From NCBI RefSeq assembly GCF_902498185.1, contig NZ_CABVIX010000005.1:62001-126000 (forward strand): a stretch of DNA of 64,000 nucleotides, read 5' to 3'. Under the pieces are notes generated by a model, which was not told the origin of the DNA, did not search any database, and was given only the letters and a program-made list of their open reading frames with translations. Source of the stretch: Pseudomonas fluorescens (GTDB lineage Bacteria; Pseudomonadota; Gammaproteobacteria; Pseudomonadales; Pseudomonadaceae). How positions within the stretch are numbered: the first letter of the stretch is position 1; each line of letters starts with the position of its first letter. Both the position numbers and the translations under genes were made by a program. Below are positions 18,558 to 26,151 of the stretch, one piece after another.

Positions 18558-18578
18558 TAGTCTCACTAGGTGAGACTA
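18558..18578. promoter_or_regulatory. 21-bp palindromic operator upstream of the dioxygenase gene
   Basis: TAGTCTCAC-N3-GTGAGACTA, perfect 9-bp arms, about 80 bp upstream of the dioxygenase start. Read on the minus strand it contains AGTCTCACCTAGTGAGA, which differs by one base from AGTTTCACCTAGTGAGA at 21492-21508, directly before the LysR start at 21514. One regulator, probably that LysR protein, should bind both. Confidence 0.75.
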
Positions 18579-18597
18579 TTGGTGTGGCTTGAAACAA

Positions 18598-18627
18598 AAA
18601 AGCCAAGACCACACGGCCTTGGCTTTT
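18598..18627 (-). terminator. Rho-independent terminator, probably bidirectional
   Basis: AAAAGCCAAG-N10-CTTGGCTTTT, a perfect 10-bp stem. On the minus strand it is followed by a T run, about 85 bp after the stop of the hydrolase gene at 18710, so it ends that transcript before the dioxygenase promoter. Confidence 0.8.
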
Positions 18628-18709
18628 CAGTTCGAAAACGCAGCAGATTTCAGGTGTGCCGCGCAAGCACACGCGCTGAAGTATTGATCTCCGCTTAAGG
18701 CGATTTGCC

Positions 18710-19669
18710 CTATCTAGAGGCGAGCTCAATGAATGCATGTAGATCGACGCTGAATTTCTCCGGGTTTTTGAATGCCAGGAAGTGGTCACCTTGCTCTGCT
18801 TTGGTATAGACATGCAGGAGGGCCCCTGGGATCACCTTGCCCATCCATCGCTGGCTTTCCAGCCAGTCACTGTATTCACCCGAGAAGATTGCCGTCGGTA
18901 CATCGATCTTCGTGCGGATGACATCACGCCAATCATTGGTGGCATGGTCGAAGAGCACGCGCCCGGTGAACGCCATGTCGTCGTCGACGACTGCCTGTAG
19001 GAGGTTCATCGCATTGTGATAGTAGGGCGAGTCGAATGCCATGGCGCGCTTAAGGACATGGTTGGCCGAAATCAACTGGTTCGTTGGGGCCATGCTTGTA
19101 TACGAAGCGATCATGCGTTCAACAGAGGTCGTGAACGCGCCAGCTTCAAGCCGCTCCTGTTCCGACCAGTCCGCATGGCAGTAGATCGAAGGCGCCTGGT
19201 CAATAATGCTCAGGGTGCGGATGCCTTTGGTACCAAACAGGTCGATGTAGGCCCACATCACGGAGGCGCCCATCGACCAGCCGCAGAAATCTGCCTGGGC
19301 GATGTCCAGGTGCTCGGCGAATTCTTTCACGTCCATCGCGAAGCGGGAGATGCGGGTACCGTAGGCAGCGCGCTGCGAAAGGCCCTGATTACGTACGTCC
19401 AGCACATACACGTGATATTGCTTGCTGAGGATGTGCATGAGGTGGAAGTACAACGCGCCGTTGGCTGACCATCCGGGAATGAAGATCAACGGGCTTCCGC
19501 TACCGGCTTCCCAGTAGCTCAAGTGGACATTGTCACTGGTGAGAAAGCTGCTGATCGTCAGTGCTTGAAAATCAGCAGGCCGCAGGGGCTGGCCGGCGAT
19601 TTCGTGGGGAAATTGGAAGTCGTCTCCAAGGAGTGATCGGAGCGACAGCCTGTCGATGGGGAAATTCAA
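18710..19669 (-). CDS. Alpha/beta hydrolase
   Basis: 319 residues. Alpha/beta-hydrolase core: LIFIPGWSANGALYFHLM (oxyanion loop), YVLDVRNQGLSQ, FCGWSMGASVMWAYIDLFG with the nucleophile Ser in GWSMG, IFSGEYSDWLESQRW (Asp region) and QGDHFLAFKNPEKF (catalytic His). The upstream-most start is a TTG at 19669 with GAGG about nine bases before it; no ATG fits better without losing conserved sequence. It has a longer N-terminus than minimal hydrolases. It is followed by a strong terminator, and is downstream of the nitroreductase gene. The substrate is unknown. Confidence 0.85.
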   Translation of the reverse strand: MNFPIDRLSLRSLLGDDFQFPHEIAGQPLRPADFQALTISSFLTSDNVHLSYWEAGSGSPLIFIPGWSANGALYFHLMHILSKQYHVYVLDVRNQGLSQRAAYGTRISRFAMDVKEFAEHLDIAQADFCGWSMGASVMWAYIDLFGTKGIRTLSIIDQAPSIYCHADWSEQERLEAGAFTTSVERMIASYTSMAPTNQLISANHVLKRAMAFDSPYYHNAMNLLQAVVDDDMAFTGRVLFDHATNDWRDVIRTKIDVPTAIFSGEYSDWLESQRWMGKVIPGALLHVYTKAEQGDHFLAFKNPEKFSVDLHAFIELASR

Positions 19670-19754
19670 GATACGGTCCTCGCAGGGTCAGATAGAAAGC
19701 CGGATCGAGCCATACCGGGTGGCCCCTCTACCGGCGAATAGAGGGGCCTTGCGG

Positions 19755-20369
19755 TCAAACCAGTTCCAGAACCTCCTGCACCGCTTTACGGGGTTTCTGT
19801 GGCCAGTTGGAGGCACCGGGGTAACCGACCGTGACTAACATCACAGGGACGTCATTCGCCGTGAGGCCGAATGCTGTGGAAACCTCGGTGGCATCGAAGC
19901 CAATCATCGGCGTCGACGCCAAACCTTGGCCTTGGGCTGCCAGCATCAAGGTCATCGCTGCGAGCGAACCCGAGCGGATGGCCTCGTCACGTTGCAGTTG
20001 CAGGTTGCCCTGATACATGCCATTAGCGGCCTGGAGCCACATGTCATAGACCGACTGGTCGATGATGCCGGCATTGCGCGCAGGTTCCAGTGCAGAGGGT
20101 AGCGACTCATGGGGGGCGAGTGTGCCGCACACGATGAACGTCACGGCGGCATCCACTACCTTCTGTTGTCCAAAGGCCAAGGGCAGCAACCGGGCTTTTT
20201 CTTCTGGGCTTCGCACCGCCAGAAAACGCCAGTTCTGCGAATTGAACGCCGAGGGCGCAAGTGTTGCCAGTTCAACCAGGTTGGCGATCTCTTGGTCAGT
20301 CAAACCACGCTCGGTGTCGTACTGGTTGACGGACGTGCGCGACCTGATGGCTTGAGCAATCGACGACAT
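19755..20369 (-). CDS. Nitroreductase family FMN protein
   Basis: 204 residues from the ATG at 20369, with AGGAG seven bases upstream. The start IAQAIRSRTSVNQYDTERGLTD and the pair ATLAPSAFNSQNWRFLAVRS, QGQGLASTPMIGFD are typical of the NfsB/RutE-like nitroreductase family, which use FMN and NAD(P)H to reduce nitro groups, quinones or semialdehydes. It sits 23 bp after the small monooxygenase-domain gene and near a tautomerase gene, so an aromatic or quinone detoxification unit is likely. A GC-rich inverted repeat at 19721-19748 follows it but lacks a T run. Confidence 0.88.
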   Translation of the reverse strand: MSSIAQAIRSRTSVNQYDTERGLTDQEIANLVELATLAPSAFNSQNWRFLAVRSPEEKARLLPLAFGQQKVVDAAVTFIVCGTLAPHESLPSALEPARNAGIIDQSVYDMWLQAANGMYQGNLQLQRDEAIRSGSLAAMTLMLAAQGQGLASTPMIGFDATEVSTAFGLTANDVPVMLVTVGYPGASNWPQKPRKAVQEVLELV

Positions 20370-20392
20370 GAAGAACTCCTTGAATAAAACGG

Positions 20393-20746
20393 TTAACGGC
20401 TGAAGCCGTCGCATGGTGTCATGTATACGGCGCCGAACGGGTCGAGGCGTTTGCGGATTTCCGCATCCGGCGTGCCGTAGACGACCAGACCTTTCACTGT
20501 GCACAGTTCGAGGAAGCGCGCACCGAAGGGGGCGAAGGTAGTGTCCACATGGCTGACGACTGCATCAGCGTTGTAACGCTCCAGGATATGGACAGTGCTG
20601 GTGTCTTCATTGACGCTGTACTCATATACCAGCGTGCCAGGCTCTTGCTTGGTAGCGGCAACGATCTCGCTGATCAATACTTTGAATTCTGCAAAGTCGG
20701 CTGGTTTAACGGCGAGCGTAAAAAGGCAGGAGATATATGGATGCAT
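20393..20746 (-). CDS. Antibiotic biosynthesis monooxygenase (ABM) domain protein
   Basis: 117 residues from the ATG at 20746 (MHPYISCLFTLAVKPADFAEF). The first 80 residues form a ferredoxin-like ABM fold (FKVLISEIVAATKQEPGTLVYEYSVNED, VHILERYNADAVVSHVDT), known from YgiN quinol monooxygenase and related small cofactor-free oxygenases. The C-terminal LVVYGTPDAEIRKRLDPFGAVY is shared with a longer subgroup. No convincing SD precedes this ATG, so the start is less certain. It lies between tautomerase and nitroreductase genes on the same strand. Confidence 0.8.
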   Translation of the reverse strand: MHPYISCLFTLAVKPADFAEFKVLISEIVAATKQEPGTLVYEYSVNEDTSTVHILERYNADAVVSHVDTTFAPFGARFLELCTVKGLVVYGTPDAEIRKRLDPFGAVYMTPCDGFSR

Positions 20747-20813
20747 GGGATGAGTTCGAGGTGATCTGACTTGGAAGGAAGCGCGCCGCCACGTGTCGAC
20801 GGCGCGAGACTGT

Positions 20814-21020
20814 TCACACGGTTGAAGTGTTTTCGGGATCGTCCGCGAACAACTTGCCGGCACCGGCCCAGTCAGCGGGCTTGACGTCTTCGAAGATGAC
20901 ATAGACGTACTCTGCCGGAGTGCCGGTGTTTTTGACGATCGTCTCGGTGATGTCTGCGGCAACGGTGGCTTTTTGCGCATGGTCTTTGCCTTCGAACCAG
21001 CTGACACGTACTACGGGCAT
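20814..21020 (-). CDS. 4-oxalocrotonate tautomerase family protein
   Basis: 68 residues, MPVVRVSWFEGKDHAQK. After methionine removal Pro becomes the N-terminal catalytic base typical of the tautomerase superfamily. The VYVIFEDVKPADWAGAGKLF segment matches the C-terminal part of small 4-OT subunits, which form hexamers. A good SD-like AGAGGA lies upstream. First gene of the tautomerase, ABM, nitroreductase and hydrolase run on the minus strand. The substrate is unknown; keto-enol interconversion of a ring-cleavage product is plausible. Confidence 0.88.
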   Translation of the reverse strand: MPVVRVSWFEGKDHAQKATVAADITETIVKNTGTPAEYVYVIFEDVKPADWAGAGKLFADDPENTSTV

Positions 21021-21158
21021 GGGTCAATCCTCTAGAATGCTGATTTGGTGATGCCTCGAAGCGTGGGCTGACGGGAAGAGAGCAGACGCAGCGTCAGCAG
21101 CGGAGGCAAGTCAGGAGAGTGGGTCTGCTCTCGAATCAAGCTGAGGATTTATCCTAGT

Positions 21159-21217
21159 GTAGAAATTGATAACGATAAAGGACTTGGAAATCCGAGATTT
21201 GTAGACTCAATTTCTAC
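21159..21217. promoter_or_regulatory. Widely spaced 11-bp inverted repeat upstream of the tautomerase gene
   Basis: GTAGAAATTGA (21159-21169) and TCAATTTCTAC (21207-21217) are perfect inverted copies 37 bp apart, about 140 bp upstream of the tautomerase start. The region 21021-21344 has no gene. Two operator half-sites of a dimeric regulator, or a looped pair, are possible; the regulator is unknown. Confidence 0.45.
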
Positions 21218-21344
21218 CTGTGCGGAGGTATAAACCTTTCAAACAGAGTGAGATTAAATCCCGTCCAGGAAGAACAGGAGCGAGCATCTGGCCGGGCGGC
21301 CGTGATTTGCAAAGCGAGAGCAGGCGTTGGAGCTGGCAGTCAGC

Positions 21345-21481
21345 TCACGCTTTGACGGCAGGTTTGGCCGCGTACGGGCCTTCACCCAGCAGCGCAACGA
21401 CCAGTGCACTGATGATCAGGAAAATCGGATACTCCCCGCCGCCGTTTGCATTGGTGAAGCTCAAGCCATTACCAAAATTAA
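21345..21481 (-). pseudogene. DoxX family membrane protein, C-terminal relic
   Basis: The minus strand encodes NFGNGLSFTNANGGGEYPI, FLIISALVVALLGEGPYA and AKPAVKA before a stop at 21345. This matches the last 40-45 residues of DoxX/YphA-type proteins, where a GNGW.F.N..GG.EYP loop is followed by the last helix. The first two thirds (about 90 residues) are absent: homology ends at about 21480, immediately beside the operator of the LysR gene. The relic suggests that an intact doxX-like gene once stood divergent from that LysR gene. Confidence 0.75.
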
Positions 21482-21491
21482 CGTGACATAC

Positions 21492-21508
21492 AGTTTCACC
21501 TAGTGAGA
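21492..21508. promoter_or_regulatory. Operator copy directly before the LysR gene at 21514
   Basis: AGTTTCACCTAGTGAGA, 16 of 17 bases identical to the minus-strand sequence at 18561-18577 in front of the dioxygenase gene. It ends six bases before the LysR ATG and overlaps its ribosome-binding region, which fits autorepression or control of a divergent promoter that once drove the DoxX gene. Confidence 0.7.
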
Positions 21509-21513
21509 AGAAA

Positions 21514-22413
21514 ATGGATCGCGCACTCGAAATGCAGGTGTTCTGCACTGTGGTCGACAAGGGCAGTTTCGTCGGCGCGGTAGAACCGCTGGCTATGTCC
21601 AAGGCGGCCGTATCTCGTCATGTCAACGCGCTGGAAGAGCGCCTCGGCCTGCGCTTGATTCAGCGTACTACCCGGCGGCTGTCGTTGACGGATGAAGGGC
21701 GACAGTTCTATCACCAGGCGCGGGAAGTACTGGCATTGATGGACCAGGCAGAAGAGGCGGTTACCTCAGCATCTCCGGAGCCCACTGGGGTGCTGCGTGT
21801 CAATGCACCTGTAAGTTTTGGCGTGCTTCACCTCGCGCCGGTCTGGGCTGATTTCATGCGGCTTTACCCTAAGATCGAGTTGGATATCAGCCTCAACGAC
21901 AGGCAAGTGGATCTGGTTGACGAAGGCTTCGATGCGGCTGTGCGCATTGCCCGGATGGAAAGTTCATCGCTGATTGGCCGGCGGCTTGCCGGTACGCGGA
22001 TGCGCCTTTGCGCTTCGCCCGATTACCTGGCTGCTCACCCCGCCATAACGACGCTGTCGGACCTGGAACAACACGGTGCAATCGCTTACACGAATTTTTC
22101 GGGCGGTAATGAGTGGCATTTTACAGGGCCCTCTGGCCCCGAGAGCGTACGCACCCGGTCGACGGTGCGTTGCAACAATGGCGATACGTGCCGCAGCATC
22201 ACGGTCGCAGGTGGCGGCGTTTCCTTACAGCCGAGCTTCATGGTCAGCAAGGACTTGGCCACGGGGGTTTTAGTGGAGCTGTTGCCTGAGTACAAGTCAG
22301 TCGAGCTGGGGGTTTACATTGTCTACCCGACACGCAAGCACCTTGCACCCAAAGTTCGCGCGCTCATCAACTTCCTAGCTGAACGCTTTGCATCGCCGCC
22401 TTGGCACGACTGA
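21514..22413 (+). CDS. LysR family transcriptional regulator
   Basis: 299 residues, complete. Helix-turn-helix GSFVGAVEPLAMSKAAVSRH, then LEERLGLRLIQRTTRRLSLT, then a CrgA-like effector domain (NDRQVDLVDEGFDAAVRIARM, GGGVSLQPSFMV). The 17-bp motif next to its start recurs at the dioxygenase promoter 3 kb away, so this protein is the best candidate to control the DODA/esterase operon as well as itself. The next gene on the same strand is an SDR 111 bp downstream. Confidence 0.9.
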   Translation: MDRALEMQVFCTVVDKGSFVGAVEPLAMSKAAVSRHVNALEERLGLRLIQRTTRRLSLTDEGRQFYHQAREVLALMDQAEEAVTSASPEPTGVLRVNAPVSFGVLHLAPVWADFMRLYPKIELDISLNDRQVDLVDEGFDAAVRIARMESSSLIGRRLAGTRMRLCASPDYLAAHPAITTLSDLEQHGAIAYTNFSGGNEWHFTGPSGPESVRTRSTVRCNNGDTCRSITVAGGGVSLQPSFMVSKDLATGVLVELLPEYKSVELGVYIVYPTRKHLAPKVRALINFLAERFASPPWHD

Positions 22414-22524
22414 AATGACTGGCAGGTAGAAAAAATTGCTATCAATTTCGGATTTTCAGGGCATTTAAAGTCGTTGGGTTCTACTTTACGATGATTCATC
22501 GATAAATTTGAGTGAGAACAAGCC

Positions 22525-23319
22525 ATGCAGATTCAACTTGAAGGGAAAACCGCCCTGGTGACCGCGTCAACCGGGGGAATTGGTCTGGCGATTGCCAGAG
22601 GCCTGGCTGGCACCGGCGCTCAAGTATTCATCAACGGACGCAGTGAGGCGTCGGTGACCAGAGCAAAGGCCGAACTGCTCACCGCTGTGCCCAGCGCGAA
22701 TATCGTCGGAGTCGTGGCTGATCTGAGCGACGCCGAAGGGGTACGAACCCTCATCGATTCTCTGCCCGATATCGATATCCTGGTGAACAATGCCGGCATC
22801 TACGGTGTTCGAGACTATTTTGAAACCGACGACGCCTGCTGGGAGGACTACTGGCAAACCAATGTAATGTCGGGCGTTCGCTTGAGTCGAGCGCTAGTGC
22901 CGGCAATGCAGGCGCGCGGCTGGGGGAGGGTGGTGTTCATCGCTTCGGAGTCCGCGCGCAATATTCCGGCAGACATGGTCCATTACGGGGTCTCGAAAAC
23001 GGCCCAATTGGCACTCTCCCGCGGCCTGGCCAAGCGACTGGCGGGCAGCGGCGTTACGGTCAACAGTGTGTTGCCCGGCCCGACGCTCTCCGACGGGCTG
23101 GCGCAAATGCTGGAAGAAGAGCGCGTGCGCACGGGTAAAGCTATCGAGGCGCTGGCGGCCGATTTCGTCATGGCACATCGTCCCACTTCCTTGATTCAAC
23201 GCGCAGCAACGGTGGACGAGGTTGCCAACATGGTGGTCTACGTCTGTTCGACGCTTGCTTCCGCCACCAGCGGCGCTGCACTTCGCGTGGATGGCGGGGT
23301 GGTGGACGACATTCTCTGA
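22525..23319 (+). CDS. Short-chain dehydrogenase/reductase (classical SDR)
   Basis: 264 residues. Cofactor motif TASTGGIGLAIA (residues about 13-24, a TGxxxGIG variant), structural NNAG, catalytic Ser in IASESAR, and YGVSK with Tyr and Lys. The C-terminus ATSGAALRVDGGVVDDIL is standard. It belongs to the subgroup of 260-residue SDRs often found beside LysR genes; the substrate is unknown. It stands 111 bp after the LysR gene at 21514 and is convergent with the LLM oxidoreductase gene. Confidence 0.9.
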   Translation: MQIQLEGKTALVTASTGGIGLAIARGLAGTGAQVFINGRSEASVTRAKAELLTAVPSANIVGVVADLSDAEGVRTLIDSLPDIDILVNNAGIYGVRDYFETDDACWEDYWQTNVMSGVRLSRALVPAMQARGWGRVVFIASESARNIPADMVHYGVSKTAQLALSRGLAKRLAGSGVTVNSVLPGPTLSDGLAQMLEEERVRTGKAIEALAADFVMAHRPTSLIQRAATVDEVANMVVYVCSTLASATSGAALRVDGGVVDDIL

Positions 23320-23362
23320 GGGTAGCAAGGAAGCGGGATTTCTCCCGCTCAGTCCAGGCTTT

Positions 23363-24334
23363 TCAATCGTTCAGCAGGTCAGCAATGGACTGCGCAGCCA
23401 ACTGATAGGATCGGCAGCGCGCGACAGGGTCATGGATTCGCGCATCGATCATCAGTTCATCGACTTGCGTGGTGGCGATGAACTGACGAAGCCAGGTGCC
23501 CACATCGTCGACGTCCCCGATCGCGGTGCAGGCCATGGCCTGATTCAAGCCTTCGCGGTCGTAGTTGGAAATCATGTCCAGATACCCTTCTTCAGGCAGT
23601 GGCAGCAACCCGGCCCGTCCAGCATGCAGCTTCACGACCCATTGCTGGTGTGAACTGGCCAGCCAATGCGCTTCGGCCCGAGTTGGTGCCGCAATCACGT
23701 TCACGCCTGCCATGGCGTAGGGCTTGGCGAGGAACTCGGAGGGACGGAAGTTCGTGCGGTAATGCTCGAGTGCTTGCATCAGCATTTGCGGTGCGAAGTG
23801 CGAGGCGAACGCGTAGGGAAGTCCCATCCTGGCAGCCAGGTCTGCGCCCTGCATGCCAGAACCGAGCACCCATACCGGTACGTCATGGCGCCCAGGGAGG
23901 GCTCTTACAGGTTCACGCTCATTGTTTTGCAGGTAATTGATCAGCCGGACAACATCCTGGGCGAAGTCGCGCTCTTGCGACACGCCGCGGATGGCGCGAA
24001 TGGTCGGGCCGCCACTGCCGGGAGCACGGCCTACACCGAGGTCGATCCGATCGGGGAAAAGCGTATGCAGCGTACCGAAGTGCTCCGCAACGATCAGCGG
24101 CGAATGATTGGGCAGCATGATGCCGCCAGCGCCGACGCGCAGGGTCGACGTCGACGCCGCCAGGTGCTGGATGATCAACGGCGTGGCCATCGAACCGATG
24201 CCTGGCAAGTCGTGATGTTCGGCTATCCAGTAACGGTTATAGCCGTGCTGCTCGACGTGCCGGGCCAGCAACCGGGCGATATCTGCAGGCCTCCGGCGGC
24301 AATGCTGCGTTGGCGTCAGGCAACGCTTTTCCAC
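23363..24334 (-). CDS. LLM class flavin-dependent (luciferase-like) oxidoreductase, N-terminus altered
   Basis: 323 residues of the bacterial luciferase-like family: [82 protein letters not shown]. Normal members begin with about 15 residues like SVLDLAPV (first beta-strand of the barrel) before the LTPTQAL segment. Here the frame opens with GTG and reads [22 protein letters not shown], so the first strand is missing and the sequence around TPTQ looks frameshifted. There is no clear SD. It may be a recently inactivated gene or have an unusual start. Confidence 0.7.
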   Translation of the reverse strand: MEKRCLTPTQHCRRRPADIARLLARHVEQHGYNRYWIAEHHDLPGIGSMATPLIIQHLAASTSTLRVGAGGIMLPNHSPLIVAEHFGTLHTLFPDRIDLGVGRAPGSGGPTIRAIRGVSQERDFAQDVVRLINYLQNNEREPVRALPGRHDVPVWVLGSGMQGADLAARMGLPYAFASHFAPQMLMQALEHYRTNFRPSEFLAKPYAMAGVNVIAAPTRAEAHWLASSHQQWVVKLHAGRAGLLPLPEEGYLDMISNYDREGLNQAMACTAIGDVDDVGTWLRQFIATTQVDELMIDARIHDPVARCRSYQLAAQSIADLLND

Positions 24335-24390
24335 TCATTAGGTGACGGTCACAAGAGGAATGGCTCCGTCAACTTCCAGGGTTCATTTAA

Positions 24391-24406
24391 CATAATATAC
24401 ATTATG
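24391..24406. promoter_or_regulatory. AT-rich dyad upstream of the LLM oxidoreductase gene
   Basis: CATAAT-ATAC-ATTATG, 6-bp arms around 4 bp, 57 bp before the GTG start. The size and composition fit a MarR- or TetR-type operator overlapping a promoter. No such regulator gene is adjacent. Confidence 0.4.
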
Positions 24407-24470
24407 CGCATCTTCGTATTGCACCACCTAAGGCCGAGGTAGCCAGAATCAAAGATACGCCCCCAGGATT

Positions 24471-24953
24471 TTACCCCCCAACCTCGAAGTCTCCTTGACG
24501 CCACACCTCGCAACGCAAACAACCCCAACGCCCATCATTCCACTCATGCCCGCATCCCGACCAACCGTTACCCATGGACTTGGAAAAACCCGATCGGCAA
24601 AACCAGCCTTCGCAACCAAGTCAAAAAACCGCATGGGGATAATCGTCGATCAGCAGCACGACCTTGCTGTGATCCAACCACCAGCCGATTCTACGTGCAC
24701 GGTTTCTCGCGGTCCGGAACATCTGCAACGGCGTAGATCTGCATGGCATCCTTGACCGGGTTGCCGTCGCTGGTAGTGTCCACTGCGTATAAGTATCCGC
24801 TGCGTTCGTCATCCTCGAACACTGCGTCCAAAGACCCAGCTTGTGCGGGCGCCTCGATTACGGTGGCATGGCCAACCTTGAGTTCAGCGTTGGCCGTTGG
24901 TCAATGGGTATCGAGAAAGTCCTGTTGCAAGAGAATATAAGGTTCTAAACTTC
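24471..24953 (-). pseudogene. DUF2251-like gene, decayed (nonsense plus frameshifts)
   Basis: Read across frames on the minus strand, the pieces line up as one protein: LEPYILLQQDFLDTH, a TGA where Trp (TGG) is likely, PTANAELKVGHATVIEAP, AVFEDDERSGYLYAVDTT, MQIYAVADVPDREKP, then in another frame ARRIGWWLDHSKVVLLIDDY and PHAVF, then FDLVAKAGF, and in a third frame HEWNDGRW to a stop at 24471. FEDD..GY.YA and DYPHAVF are the elements I associate with DUF2251 proteins. One nonsense and at least two or three frameshifts are present, so the gene is dead. Confidence 0.65.
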
Positions 24954-25277
24954 ATGACGCTCAGGCAGGACATACCGCGGCACGTACCAAACCCGGCTCT
25001 ACACCGCTAAAATCCCTGTAAATGCGGGCCAACCCCGGGCTATTCGATGATAGAACAGAGCCGGTCTATGGCCCGAACCACGCCGGAACTATGGGCAAGT
25101 CGGGACGCCGAACGCCGCCTCTATAATTACCAAGGCGCGAAGAGTTCCTCCCTATTGAACCAACATATTCCTCAGTTTCAATGTTTACTCAACCAAATGG
25201 TTATTTAGTAGAGTTATTGTTTCACTCTCCAATACGCGCCCCACGATGAGCGCGTAACGACGACCCACTACTTATAC
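24954..25277. other. Intergenic, no gene recognised
   Basis: 324 bp, increasingly AT-rich toward the right. A 56-codon frame on the plus strand starting near 25047 (MIEQSRSMARTTPELWASR) is open, but I find no SD, motif or family resemblance. Nothing else is supported. Confidence 0.4.
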
Positions 25278-26006
25278 TTACATATCAAACGCCGAAGGAA
25301 GAATGACCATATCCCGAATGGTCACATTCCGCGGCCTGGTCAGGATATACATCACCGCGTCCGCCACTTCAGTCGGTTCGATCAAGCTGCCACTCTCCTT
25401 CGCCTTTCTGAGGTTCTCCTCCGGCCAATCGGCGAGCAGCGCACTGATCACGGGGCCTGGCGATACCGCGCAGACGCGGATGCCCTTTGTATTCACCTGC
25501 CGGCGCACGGTCTGTACGAAGCAGTTGATCGCCCATTTGGATGCCGAATACACCGGCTCCCAATGAACAGGATAATGACCTGCTACCGAGCTGGTCACGA
25601 CGATATCGCCCACACCCTGGGTAATCATGTGCGGCAGCACGTCGTGCACGTTCTTGATGACGGCATTGATGTTGAGATTCAGCATGCGGTCGATGCCGGC
25701 TGTATCGGCGTCGACGACATCTCCACCGATATAGCTACCGGCGTTGGCATAGAGAATATCCAACCGCCCTGCTCTTTCCAGCACACCTGGGAGCAACGTG
25801 GCGCAACTGGCCGGGTCGAGCAGATCGATGACCAATGGCATGGCATCTTTGCCCAGGCGATCACAGGCCCGGGCGAGCGCGGCCTCGTCGCGGTCGATCA
25901 ACACGATTCGGGCGCCCTCTGCCAGCATCGCTTCAGCCGTTGCAAGGCCGATGCCCGAGGCGGCGCCCGTAATCGCCGCGACCTTACCTTCAAGTTTCTT
26001 TGACAT
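25278..26006 (-). CDS. SDR sugar-alcohol dehydrogenase, ribitol 2-dehydrogenase-like
   Basis: 242 residues. SDR motifs ITGAASGIGLA (residues 12-22), YANAG, catalytic Ser in VTSSVAG and YSASK. The sequence closely tracks my memory of Klebsiella RbtD: AGRLDILYANAGSYIGGDV, WEPVYSASKWAINCFVQT, LPGPV-like SPGPVISALLADWPEENL, NVTIRDMVILPSAFDM. That enzyme oxidises ribitol to D-ribulose with NAD+. The FGGY kinase, ABC importer and LacI regulator nearby fit uptake and phosphorylation of the ketose. Xylitol or another pentitol is the main alternative. Two LacI-type operators lie in its promoter. Confidence 0.82.
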   Translation of the reverse strand: MSKKLEGKVAAITGAASGIGLATAEAMLAEGARIVLIDRDEAALARACDRLGKDAMPLVIDLLDPASCATLLPGVLERAGRLDILYANAGSYIGGDVVDADTAGIDRMLNLNINAVIKNVHDVLPHMITQGVGDIVVTSSVAGHYPVHWEPVYSASKWAINCFVQTVRRQVNTKGIRVCAVSPGPVISALLADWPEENLRKAKESGSLIEPTEVADAVMYILTRPRNVTIRDMVILPSAFDM

Positions 26007-26052
26007 GCGCTCTCCTAAAGGCCATGTGGCCCTTATGCTTGTTTTGGGAGGT

Positions 26053-26068
26053 ATGTTGACGTTTACAT
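26053..26068. promoter_or_regulatory. LacI-type operator 1
   Basis: ATGTTGACGTTTACAT, about 47 bp upstream of the polyol dehydrogenase start. One of four 16-bp sites sharing the palindromic consensus ATGTNRACGTYKACAT with the central CG typical of LacI-family operators. Confidence 0.85.
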
Positions 26069-26116
26069 TTCTGGCAGAACGTCATCGGCATGGAATGTAG
26101 AAGCCGAGCACGTAAA

Positions 26117-26132
26117 ATGTCAACGTCTACAT
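26117..26132. promoter_or_regulatory. LacI-type operator 2
   Basis: ATGTCAACGTCTACAT, 64 bp (centre to centre) from operator 1, between the LacI stop and the dehydrogenase promoter. The two sites could be bridged by a tetramer or bound separately. Confidence 0.85.
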
Positions 26133-26151
26133 TCCGCAGGCACTGTTCGGA

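Noticed and set aside
18514..18813. A 99-codon minus-strand frame near the dioxygenase promoter
   Set aside because: It overlaps the terminator and the hydrolase 3' end, has no SD and shows no family resemblance.
24449..24634. A separate 61-codon gene starting MRFFDLVAKAGF
   Set aside because: Its first residues continue the DUF2251-like relic in another frame, so it is part of that pseudogene.
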